From positions 1,798,001 through 1,862,000 of the forward strand of contig NZ_CP058334.1 of NCBI RefSeq assembly GCF_013391085.1: a DNA stretch of 64,000 nucleotides. Direction: 5' to 3'. Numbering within the stretch: position 1 is the stretch's first letter; each line of letters begins with the position of its first letter. The notes beneath the pieces were generated by a model. The model was not told the DNA's origin and searched no databases. It worked only from the letters and a program-made list of their open reading frames with translations. The stretch comes from Natronomonas halophila. GTDB taxonomy: Archaea > Halobacteriota > Halobacteria > Halobacteriales > Haloarculaceae. The translations under genes were made by a program, and so were the position numbers. Positions 8,953 through 16,103 of the stretch are shown piece after piece.

Positions 8953-9726
8953 CTACCGCTTGACCCACCGTAACGTGAGCAGCGTCGCCTCGAAGAGGCC
9001 GATCATCGTCGCGGCGACGATGATGGGTGCCATCCCGGTCGGGTCGGGGCTGAACAGGAACGCGATGCCGAGGAACGCGCCCCAGAAGTAGAGGCGCTTG
9101 TCGGCCAGCCACCGGCGGGTCGTCAACCCCATCATGATGGCGAGCATGATGAACAGCGGAATCTGGAACACCGCCGCGAACAGCCCCATCATGAGGACGA
9201 TGAGGTCGAACGTCTGGCTCAGACCGAAGGCGATAGTCGCCGCGTCCTGCGAGTAGGTGAGGAAGTACGTGAAAATCGCGGGCAGCACGAGGAAGTACGC
9301 GAAGAGGACGCCGACGCCAGCCAAGACGAGGCTGGCCGGCACGGAAGCGAGGTAATACCGCCGTTCGTGCTCGTAGAGACCGGGCCGCATGAACAGGTAG
9401 GTCTGGTAGACGAACACCGGCAGCGCGACGATGAAGCCGCCCAGCGTGGCGACTTTCAACCGCGCGAGGATGAGCCCAAGCGGGTGGTACACGCGGGGGC
9501 GGGCGATGTCGCCGCCCGGAAGCACCGAGTACCACAGGAAGTTGATGATGAACTCCGCGAAGGGAAAGACGATACCGGAGATGATGGCCATGACGACGAT
9601 GACGATGCCGAGCCGGTAGACCATCTCCTCGATGTGGTCCGCGAGCGGCATTTCCTCGTCGCTGGCGGGGCCGTCGCCGACGACTCCTTCGTCGACGTTG
9701 TGGCTCCCCTCCGGCGTCTCTGCCAT
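8953..9726 (-). CDS. tatC: Sec-independent translocase TatC (single-domain, TatCo type)
   Basis: The 257-residue protein starts at ATG 9726; an upstream in-frame ATG at 9771 would add 15 residues that do not resemble the family. After an acidic N-terminus comes the TatC opening PLADHIEEMVYRL and six membrane segments. Conserved elements are FMRPGLYEHERRY in the first cytoplasmic loop and FGLSQTFDLIVLMMGLF before segment 4. TatC recognises the twin-arginine signal and forms the translocon with TatA. Haloarchaea export much of their secretome folded through Tat, and several substrates are encoded in this window (15273, 40556, 41355). The second TatC is divergent. Confidence 0.95.
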   Translation of the reverse strand: MAETPEGSHNVDEGVVGDGPASDEEMPLADHIEEMVYRLGIVIVVMAIISGIVFPFAEFIINFLWYSVLPGGDIARPRVYHPLGLILARLKVATLGGFIVALPVFVYQTYLFMRPGLYEHERRYYLASVPASLVLAGVGVLFAYFLVLPAIFTYFLTYSQDAATIAFGLSQTFDLIVLMMGLFAAVFQIPLFIMLAIMMGLTTRRWLADKRLYFWGAFLGIAFLFSPDPTGMAPIIVAATMIGLFEATLLTLRWVKR

Positions 9727-9778
9727 GTGTTCCGGTCGGCCCCCGGTGTTTGTAAGCCTTCTCCTAGTCACTTGTAGC

Positions 9779-10260
9779 CCACTTTTTGCACGCTCCGCCG
9801 GTCTGGCGCGCTACGGCGCCAGACCCGGCTCCGCGGCAAAAACGTGGGGAAAATATGCGCGACTCGTTCCCGTCGCGCGCCTGACGGCGCGCGGTGGTCA
9901 CTCGTCGCTACGGCGCCTCACTACGTTCGGCGCCGCGAACCGCCTCGGGGGTGACCTTCGGACACCCCCTCGGCGGATGCCACCTCTGATCTCTCGTTGA
10001 GTCTGTTTTAGTTCTGTTCTACCCCGAACCTTCGAGTTACACCCGATTCGAGCCGGACACAGTAACAACGTAGTGAGCATCCGCCGAGCGGGGCGTTTGA
10101 AAAACGCCCCCGAGGCGGTTCCCCGGACAAGGGCGCCGAAGGCGCCCGCAGTCCGGTAGCGCCGACCGACTAACGCGGCCCGCAGGGCCGCGGCTGGAGG
10201 GAGGCGCGCATATTTTCCCCAGTTTTTGCCGGGCGCCGCAGGCGCCCGTGCAAAAAGTGG
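9779..10260. repeat. 482-bp imperfect inverted element between the divergent tatC genes
   Basis: The ends 9779-9792 and 10247-10260 are a perfect 14-bp inverted repeat (CCACTTTTTGCACG). Further inward, 9835-9861 matches 10205-10230 in reverse complement with one inserted base, 9938-9951 matches 10107-10120, and 9969-9980 matches 10077-10088. The segments between are not conserved but are themselves hairpins (for example GGCGCC-rich stems near 10225-10250). About 96 bp of lower-GC sequence (9981-10076) lies in the centre. There is no protein-coding frame that looks real and no clear target-site duplication. It fills the whole 575-bp gap apart from the two tatC promoters, which lie just outside each end. 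Confidence 0.8.
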
Positions 10261-10301
10261 AAGCGAAAAGGTTGATAACTGCGAGCAGACAACCTTCCCG
10301 C

Positions 10302-12521
10302 GTGTCTAGCGCCGTCGACGACGATGTGAAGCGGACGGTCGCGGAGGGGCGACAACATCTCGGGACGCTCCTTCGGGGCCTGCAGAAGCATCTGCAGAAG
10401 GTTTTCATCGTCTTCCTCATCGGCTTTATCGGGACGTTCACGGTCCTGCGCCTCTACGTCTGGGAGATACTCAAACAGGACCTCAACGCCCACCCCGACA
10501 TCGTCGTCGTCGCCATCACGCCGTTCGAAGTCATTCTACTGCAGGCGAAAATCGGCCTCGCGGCCGGCGTCGTCTTCGCCATCCCGCCCATCCTCTATCT
10601 GAGCCGCGATTCGCTCAAGGCACGGGGTCGATGGCCGGAGAACCTGCCCCGCTGGAAGGCCATCGGCTTCGGTATCGCCAGCGCGGCGCTGTTCGCCGGC
10701 GGCGTCGCCTACGCCTACTACCTCTTCTTCCCGCTGATGTTCGCGTTCCTCGCGAGTAACGCCGTCGGCGCGGGTTTCGAGCCCACCTACTCCATCTCGA
10801 TGTGGGCGCAGTTCATCTTCCTGCTGTCGATGTCGTTCGGCCTGGCCGCCCAGTTGCCGCTGGCGATGAGTTCGCTGTCCTACAGCGGTATCGTCCAGTA
10901 CGAGACCTTCCGTGACAAATGGAAGTACGCGGTCATCGCCATCTTCGTCTTCGGCGCACTCTTCTCGCCGCCGGACCCCTTCACCCAGATTATGTGGGCG
11001 GTGCCGCTTGTGACGCTGTACGGCATCTCGCTGTACATCTCGAAAATCGTCGTCACCACGAAACGCTCCAGCAGTTCCATCGACATCCCCGCGACCGCCC
11101 GCGAGCGATGGAACGCCCTCGCGGGCCTGTTCCTCGTCGGCGTCGCGCTGGTCTATGCGTTCTACACCTACGGCGGCTACGAACTGGTCAATAGCGTCCT
11201 CGCCGCCGTAAACTCCAGTTATCGGTTCCTACCAACTGGCGGCGCCTACGACGTCCCCGACACCACCTACATCGGCGTCCTCGGCGCCATTTACGGCCTC
11301 ATCTTCACCGCCGTCGGCCTCGGCTACTTCGTCTACGACGGCCTCGAAGAGCCGACCCGAAACCAGTATGCGGTCCCCGGCGGCACGCCCGGCGACCCCG
11401 CCGCTATCGACCTCTCGCAACTCGATGAGGCGGGCATCCGGGCGGCCCCTGTTGCGGCCTTCGCCCGCCTCGAAGAGGAAGAAGCCCTCGCCCTCGCCGA
11501 AGAGGCGATGAAGGACGACGACCCCGAGCGCGCACAGGCCATCCTCGACCGCTTCGATAACGTGAATCCGCCCGAAGGCGACGTTTCCCCGAAGGAACAC
11601 GGAATGGGAACAGGCGAAGGCGGGGACGGAGCCGAAGCCGGAACCGCCGAGGCTGCCGAAGACGAGGAGGATGCCGGCATCCTCGCCCGGCGGAGTGCGG
11701 GTATGCTCGACGCCTTCAGCGAGGACGAAATCGACGAGGACGACGTGGGCGGCTACGCCTACGACATCGCCTTCGTCGTCGACAGCCTCACCTCGAAGGC
11801 ATTCGCCCTCGTCGGCGTCTTCATGGCCGTCATGGCCGCCGTGTTCTTCGTCCTCTATCAGGGCGGTATCGGCGAACTGAGCAAGCAGTTCGTCAGCCGG
11901 ATGCCATCCGAGTTCGCCGCCGAACAGGTCTCCATCGTCACGCTGCATCCGGTCGAGGCGCTCATCTTTATGATCAAGGTCTCGGTCATCGCGGGCGCGG
12001 TCGCCACGCTCCCGCTGGTGCTCTACTACGCGTGGCCCGCGCTGAAGGAACGCGGCCTCGCCCGCGGTGACCGTCGGGTCCTCCTGCTGTGGGGCGGTAC
12101 CCTGCTGTTCGGGTTGACCGTCGGGAGCATCGTCGGCTTCATCTACGTCGCGCCGGCGGTCATCTCGTGGCTCGCGGCCGACGTCCTCGGGGCGAACATG
12201 ATTATTGCCTACCGCATCAGCAACTACGGCTGGATGATCTTCTTCCTCACAGCCGGTATCGGCATCCTCTCGGTCATCCCCGTCTCGATGTTCCTCTTCC
12301 ACCGCGGGAACATCGTTCCCTACTCCGTGATGCGGAACCGCTGGCGGGAGTTCACCATCGCCGTCCTCGCGATTGGGGCGTTCTTCTCCCCGCGCGGCGT
12401 CTTCACGATGTTCCTGCTCGGCATCCCCGTCATCGTCGCCTACCTGGCCGGCCTGGGGGTACTGTGGGCCTACACGCTGGGCGGCCGCCGGACGTTCGAA
12501 CCCGCAGAGGGCGCGGACTAG
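10302..12521 (+). CDS. tatC: Fused double TatC translocase (TatCt type)
   Basis: From GTG 10302 the product has 739 residues. GTG is preferred over the in-frame ATG at 10248 because that ATG lies in the inverted repeat and family members begin with SSA followed by acidic residues. The first TatC-like domain spans about residues 30-260, followed by two more membrane segments (about 271-291 and 326-346), an acidic linker at about 366-486, and a second TatC domain at about 490-725. This double TatC is a hallmark of haloarchaea and is essential in Haloferax. Its own promoter probably includes GTTGATAAC near 10271-10279, just downstream of the inverted element. Confidence 0.95.
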   Translation: MSSAVDDDVKRTVAEGRQHLGTLLRGLQKHLQKVFIVFLIGFIGTFTVLRLYVWEILKQDLNAHPDIVVVAITPFEVILLQAKIGLAAGVVFAIPPILYLSRDSLKARGRWPENLPRWKAIGFGIASAALFAGGVAYAYYLFFPLMFAFLASNAVGAGFEPTYSISMWAQFIFLLSMSFGLAAQLPLAMSSLSYSGIVQYETFRDKWKYAVIAIFVFGALFSPPDPFTQIMWAVPLVTLYGISLYISKIVVTTKRSSSSIDIPATARERWNALAGLFLVGVALVYAFYTYGGYELVNSVLAAVNSSYRFLPTGGAYDVPDTTYIGVLGAIYGLIFTAVGLGYFVYDGLEEPTRNQYAVPGGTPGDPAAIDLSQLDEAGIRAAPVAAFARLEEEEALALAEEAMKDDDPERAQAILDRFDNVNPPEGDVSPKEHGMGTGEGGDGAEAGTAEAAEDEEDAGILARRSAGMLDAFSEDEIDEDDVGGYAYDIAFVVDSLTSKAFALVGVFMAVMAAVFFVLYQGGIGELSKQFVSRMPSEFAAEQVSIVTLHPVEALIFMIKVSVIAGAVATLPLVLYYAWPALKERGLARGDRRVLLLWGGTLLFGLTVGSIVGFIYVAPAVISWLAADVLGANMIIAYRISNYGWMIFFLTAGIGILSVIPVSMFLFHRGNIVPYSVMRNRWREFTIAVLAIGAFFSPRGVFTMFLLGIPVIVAYLAGLGVLWAYTLGGRRTFEPAEGAD

Positions 12522-12583
12522 TCTCTCTGCTTACTACGGCGTATGTGCCGTCTAACAAAGCAGCCGTGTCCTGTACGGTAGGT

Positions 12584-12793
12584 ATGGTATCCCTGAGAGC
12601 GCTGCTCGTCAACGCCATCGTCGGACTCATCATTCTGGTCGTCGCCAACGCCATCGGTCTGGGCGTCGAGATTTCGATACTCACGCTCCTGATTTGTGCA
12701 ATTTTGGGCGTGCCCGGGGCGATACTCGTCATCCTGCTCGCAGTGCTCGATATCGCCTTCGCGGCGTCGATGGCGCCTCTATTTATCGGGTAG
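12584..12793 (+). CDS. BofA-family small membrane protein
   Basis: The 69-residue product begins with MVSLRALLVNAIVGLIILVV and is almost entirely two hydrophobic helices separated by LGLGVEIS. The LLVNAIVGL...NAIGLGVEISILTLLICAILG pattern matches archaeal proteins classed with the pro-sigmaK processing inhibitor BofA family. Archaea have no sigmaK, so the role must differ and is unknown. Halophile members are often somewhat longer at the N-terminus, so a different start cannot be excluded. It lies 62 bp after the fused tatC gene. Confidence 0.75.
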   Translation: MVSLRALLVNAIVGLIILVVANAIGLGVEISILTLLICAILGVPGAILVILLAVLDIAFAASMAPLFIG

Positions 12794-12803
12794 GTCGTCC
12801 CCG

Positions 12804-13205
12804 CTACTCGTGGTCGCGTATCGCGGCCACGGCCCGCTGTCGTTTCTCGACGATGGCGTGGACGCGGTCCTTCTTGTCCTCGATGTCCTGCTGGTCGCGC
12901 AGCCAGTAGAGGTCCGTATAGAACGCCACCAGCGCCTCGATTTCCGCCCCGGAGAGGTGGCCGATGTCGTCGGCGTTGCTCTCGTAGATGACTGGTGTTT
13001 CGACGGTCTCGGTCAGCGTTTCGTATGCGCCCCGTTCGGCCAGGTCGTCGAGATACGAGAGCGCGTCCAGTTCCGTCTCGAAGGCCTGCCGGAGATGCGT
13101 GCGGGCCAGCCGCCGCCGGCGCCAAAACAGGAAGTACGACCCCGCGATGGTCGCAACGGCGCCGATGATACTCCCGAGGACGAATCCGGTGATGGTTCCA
13201 GCCAC
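12804..13205 (-). CDS. Membrane-anchored helical protein of unknown function
   Basis: This 133-residue protein has one N-terminal transmembrane helix (about residues 5-27, TGFVLGSIIGAVATIAGSYF) followed by RRRR, giving a cytoplasmic body. The body is helical and charged (HLRQAFETELDALSYLDDLAER; VEKRQRAVAAIRDHE) and probably forms a coiled coil. No catalytic motif is recognised. It is convergent with the BofA-like gene (10-bp gap) and divergent from the ribbon-helix-helix gene. Confidence 0.6.
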   Translation of the reverse strand: MAGTITGFVLGSIIGAVATIAGSYFLFWRRRRLARTHLRQAFETELDALSYLDDLAERGAYETLTETVETPVIYESNADDIGHLSGAEIEALVAFYTDLYWLRDQQDIEDKKDRVHAIVEKRQRAVAAIRDHE

Positions 13206-13293
13206 GCTATCGGTTCACACGGCCACGGCAAAGGCGTTGCCGCCTATCTATATGCCCTGAGTGTTCTCCAGATAAGGACTCAAGAAGAAATCC

Positions 13294-13306
13294 GAGTCGT
13301 ATATAC
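13294..13306 (+). promoter_or_regulatory. TATA box and adjacent inverted repeat before the RHH gene
   Basis: GTATATACC at about 13299-13307 lies 31 nt before the ATG at 13330, the spacing expected for a leaderless haloarchaeal transcript. Directly upstream, GACTC (13277-13281) and GAGTC (13294-13298) form an inverted repeat with a 12-nt spacer, next to the TATA/BRE. That is a suitable place for autoregulation by the ribbon-helix-helix protein, but the arms are short. Confidence 0.45.
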
Positions 13307-13329
13307 CGCCATACCCGTAACCGGAAGAT

Positions 13330-13506
13330 ATGCCAAAAATAAGCGTCGAGATTCCGCAGGAACTGCTCGACGACCTCGACGACCATGTCGGGGACGACGG
13401 CAAGTACGTCAACCGGAGCGACGCCATCCGCGCGTCGATTCGCAAGAACCTCGATATCATCGACGAAATCGACGCCCGCCACGGGCGACTGGAGGACGAT
13501 GAGTAG
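13330..13506 (+). CDS. Ribbon-helix-helix (CopG/MetJ/Arc) transcriptional regulator
   Basis: The 58-residue product starts PKISVEIPQELLDDLD, the beta-strand and helix 1 of a ribbon-helix-helix domain, then GDDGKYVNRSDAIRASIRKNLD, with the NRSDAIR motif of helix 2. It would bind DNA as a dimer with the beta-ribbon in the major groove. Its last codons overlap the start of the transporter gene by 8 bp (13499-13506), so the two proteins are very probably translated together and the regulator may control the transporter. Confidence 0.88.
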   Translation: MPKISVEIPQELLDDLDDHVGDDGKYVNRSDAIRASIRKNLDIIDEIDARHGRLEDDE

Positions 13507-14212
13507 CGCTCACGTACGGCAGCGGTTGCTGCCGACCGGCGCCGTCGCGCTCGCGGCGATGTTCGTCACCGCGCTGGTCACCTCGCAGGTCACCGCCTCG
13601 AAGTTGCTCCTGTTCCAGTCGCCGGTCGCCCTGCCGGTGACGGGGACCGCTCTCGTGTTGCCCGGCGCGGCGCTGGCGTACGCGCTGACCTTCCTCGCGA
13701 CCGACTGTTACACCGAACTGTACGGCAAGCGCGCCGGACAGGTCCTCGTCAACATCGGGTTCCTGATGAACTTCCTGTTGCTCGCGCTGGTGTACAGCAC
13801 CATCGCCGCCCCGGCGGTTCCCAATCAGCCTATCGACCCCGCCACTTTCGCGGCGGTCCTCGGCCAGAGCGGCCCGCTTGTGGTCGCCAGCCTCGCGGCG
13901 TATCTCGTCAGCCAGAACTACGACGTGCTCGTCTTCCACAAACTCAAGGAACTCACGGACGGCGAGATGCTCTGGCTCCGCAACATCGCCTCGACGGGAA
14001 CGAGTCAGGCCATCGACACGGTCATCTTCGTCGGACTGGGGTTCTACGTCCTCCCGCAGGTCGGCTTCGGTGCGACCTACGAACTCGGGTTCGTGCTCTC
14101 GCTTATCGTCGGCCAGTACGCCCTGAAACTCCTCATCGCGCTGGTGGATACGCCCTTCGTCTACCTCATCACCGGCGTGATTCGCCGCAGCGAAGAGCCA
14201 CAAATCACCTAA
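13499..14212 (+). CDS. Queuosine/archaeosine precursor transporter (YhhQ/DUF165 family)
   Basis: The 237-residue protein has six or so membrane segments and the family signatures LVTSQVTASKL near residue 30, FLATDCYTELYGKRAGQVLVNIGF, and NIASTGTSQAIDTVIFV. In bacteria YhhQ imports preQ0/preQ1; in archaea the same family is thought to supply the 7-deazaguanine base for archaeosine in tRNA. The start at ATG 13499 overlaps the upstream regulator gene. Halophiles usually make preQ0 de novo as well, so this would be a salvage route. Confidence 0.88.
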   Translation: MSSAHVRQRLLPTGAVALAAMFVTALVTSQVTASKLLLFQSPVALPVTGTALVLPGAALAYALTFLATDCYTELYGKRAGQVLVNIGFLMNFLLLALVYSTIAAPAVPNQPIDPATFAAVLGQSGPLVVASLAAYLVSQNYDVLVFHKLKELTDGEMLWLRNIASTGTSQAIDTVIFVGLGFYVLPQVGFGATYELGFVLSLIVGQYALKLLIALVDTPFVYLITGVIRRSEEPQIT

Positions 14213-14230
14213 AAGAGCCGCCGACTCGAC

Positions 14231-14989
14231 CTATGCCTTCTTCTCGGCGAAGCCGTACCGCGGCTTCACGTCGGTGACGGTCACCTCGACCGTCTCCCCT
14301 TCGTCGGCGTCCCCGACGAAGAGCGTGTAGCCGTCGACCTTGGCGATGCCGTCGCCCTCGCTGCCGACGTCCTCGATGTCGACTTCGAGTTCGTCGCCCT
14401 CGCGGACGGGCGCCGTGATGCGGCTCTTGGCCACCATGAACAGCTCCGAGGAGGAATCCCGGGAGGCCTTCGGGTGGATGGTCCGGACGTACTCGAACTC
14501 CTCGTCGATATCGGCCCGGAGGTCGTCGGTGTCGGGGCCCTCGAAGACCTTCGCGACGAAGTCGCCGCCCGGCGCCAGCAGTTCGAGGCTGGTCTCGAAG
14601 GCCATCCGCGCGAGATGGACCGACCGCGCGTGGTCAAGCGAGTACTCGCCGGTCATGTTCGGCGCCATGTCCGAGATGACGACGTCGGCCTCACCGACCA
14701 TGTCGACGACCTGCTCGCGGGTCTCCGCTTCGGTCATGTCGCCGCGGACGGTCTCGACGCCGTCGATGGGCTTGATACGCTGGAGGTCGACGCCGACGAC
14801 GCTTCCGTCCTCGCCGGCCAGTTCCTTGGCGACCTGCAGCCACCCGCCCGGCGCGGCGCCGAGGTCCACCACGGTGTTGCCGGGGTTGATGAGGTTGGCC
14901 TCCTCGTCGAGTTGCTTCAGTTTGTAGGCGGCACGGGAGCGGTAGCCCTCCTGTTTCGCCCGGTTGTAGTAGTCGTCCTTACGCGTCAT
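14231..14989 (-). CDS. rlmE: RlmE-like 23S rRNA 2'-O-methyltransferase with TRAM domain
   Basis: From ATG 14989 the protein has 252 residues. The RrmJ/FtsJ domain shows the entry lysine in YRSRAAYKLKQLDE, motif I VVDLGAAPGGW, the catalytic aspartate region VISDMAPNMTGEY, the catalytic lysine in DFVAKVFEG, and a final Glu in SSELFMVAKSR. A C-terminal TRAM RNA-binding domain (about residues 198-250, VREGDELEVDIEDVG) is added, as is usual in haloarchaea but not in bacteria. It methylates the 2'-OH of a uridine in the 23S rRNA A-loop in the bacterial model; the archaeal site is inferred. Confidence 0.92.
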   Translation of the reverse strand: MTRKDDYYNRAKQEGYRSRAAYKLKQLDEEANLINPGNTVVDLGAAPGGWLQVAKELAGEDGSVVGVDLQRIKPIDGVETVRGDMTEAETREQVVDMVGEADVVISDMAPNMTGEYSLDHARSVHLARMAFETSLELLAPGGDFVAKVFEGPDTDDLRADIDEEFEYVRTIHPKASRDSSSELFMVAKSRITAPVREGDELEVDIEDVGSEGDGIAKVDGYTLFVGDADEGETVEVTVTDVKPRYGFAEKKA

Positions 14990-15272
14990 ACGTCCCTCAC
15001 CACGTCCTCCGATACGTCTCCATCCGCTACAAACGAACGTGCGCTCATACACGTCTTGACGGGGTCAACGCGGAAAGACGTGCCGGATTCGGGGCTCTCT
15101 GGGCCACGTTGGTTCGGTTCGTCTTCGGGGCCAATCGACCCGAGTAATTCGCCGCCGTAGTAGCATACACCGTCAGTTGATATCAGTAATAAAAACAGTG
15201 ATTTTAGAAACTTCTGCAAAACTTCATCCATCCGTTGACCCTTAACTACAAGGACGTCTACCTGACGCCGAC

Positions 15273-16049
15273 ATGTCCTTTGAAGGGGTGACGTCGCGCC
15301 GAGCGTTCCTCGGCACGGTCGTTGGGGGAGCTACTGTAGCTCTCGCTGGCTGTAGCAACGATTCGAATAACGGAAGCACAGGGACACCGACGAATACACC
15401 GACGCCGACGTCGTCCGGGCTGGAGGCACAACTCCAGACGGTCCGCGAGGCGACGGCCGACTTCGAGGACCCGCAGGCGGCCCTCCAGAACGGGTTCCAG
15501 CCGGGCGGACCGTACGTTCCGGGCATGGGGTGGCACTTCCAGAACCCCGAGTGGGCCCAGGAGGCGGCCCAGAACGGGTTCGACCTCGAGAAGCCGCCGA
15601 CGCTTACCTACGTGGAGACGGACGACGGACTGACGCTGGGGTCGGTCGAGTACGCCGGTCCCGCACAGGCTGTCCCCGAGTCGCCGGACCTCTTCGACGA
15701 CGCCGATGCCGACGCCACCGAATCGTGGGGCACCCACGCCGCTGCTACCCACGTTTTCGCGACGCCCGACGGCGAGCAGACCAATCCGGAGGACGTCACC
15801 TTCGATGAGTGGACGACTCCGGACTACTGGGCGGAGTTCAGCCCGCCGGACAGCGACCTCGAAGCCGGGGATACCGTCTCGCTGAACTGGGGGACGGCCA
15901 GCGGCAAGGAGGGCGACCGGACCGAGCGGGTCGCCGACGTCGTCACTACCCATCCGGAACTCCGGGCGCTCCACGTCTGGACGCACATGGAGAACCCGGA
16001 GGGCGTGTTCGCGCCGGTCAATCCCCGCCTCACGAGCGATAGCGGGTGA
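15273..16049 (+). CDS. Tat-exported lipoprotein of unknown function next to multicopper oxidase
   Basis: The 258-residue protein has a clear Tat signal (TSRRAFLGTVVGGATVALAGC) with lipobox LAGC at Cys27, followed by a Thr/Pro-rich linker (about 28-48) and a soluble domain. The domain has conserved-looking His and Trp elements: GMGWHFQNPEW, WGTHAAATHVF and ALHVWTHMENP, which could bind metal. I do not recognise a named family. The multicopper oxidase gene starts 54 bp downstream on the same strand, so a role as a surface partner in metal or electron handling is plausible inference. Confidence 0.75.
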   Translation: MSFEGVTSRRAFLGTVVGGATVALAGCSNDSNNGSTGTPTNTPTPTSSGLEAQLQTVREATADFEDPQAALQNGFQPGGPYVPGMGWHFQNPEWAQEAAQNGFDLEKPPTLTYVETDDGLTLGSVEYAGPAQAVPESPDLFDDADADATESWGTHAAATHVFATPDGEQTNPEDVTFDEWTTPDYWAEFSPPDSDLEAGDTVSLNWGTASGKEGDRTERVADVVTTHPELRALHVWTHMENPEGVFAPVNPRLTSDSG

Positions 16050-16103
16050 AGGCTGGCCGGCAGACTGGGGGTAACGGGTGAGAAACGAGAGTATACTTAT
16101 TTT

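Noticed and set aside
10037-10441. Minus-strand frames across the inverted element and the tatC start
   Set aside because: They overlap the fused tatC gene and the inverted repeat, without motif or plausible start.
14986-15231. 81-codon minus-strand frame whose TGA overlaps the rlmE ATG by 4 bp
   Set aside because: The coupling geometry is tempting, but the peptide is non-acidic, has no family resemblance, and lies in the lower-GC promoter region; more likely the rlmE upstream region.
16091-16100. TATA-like GTATACTTAT before the multicopper oxidase
   Set aside because: It is only about 10 nt before the ATG, so a normal start 26-30 nt downstream would fall inside the gene; probably fortuitous unless the start codon is wrong.
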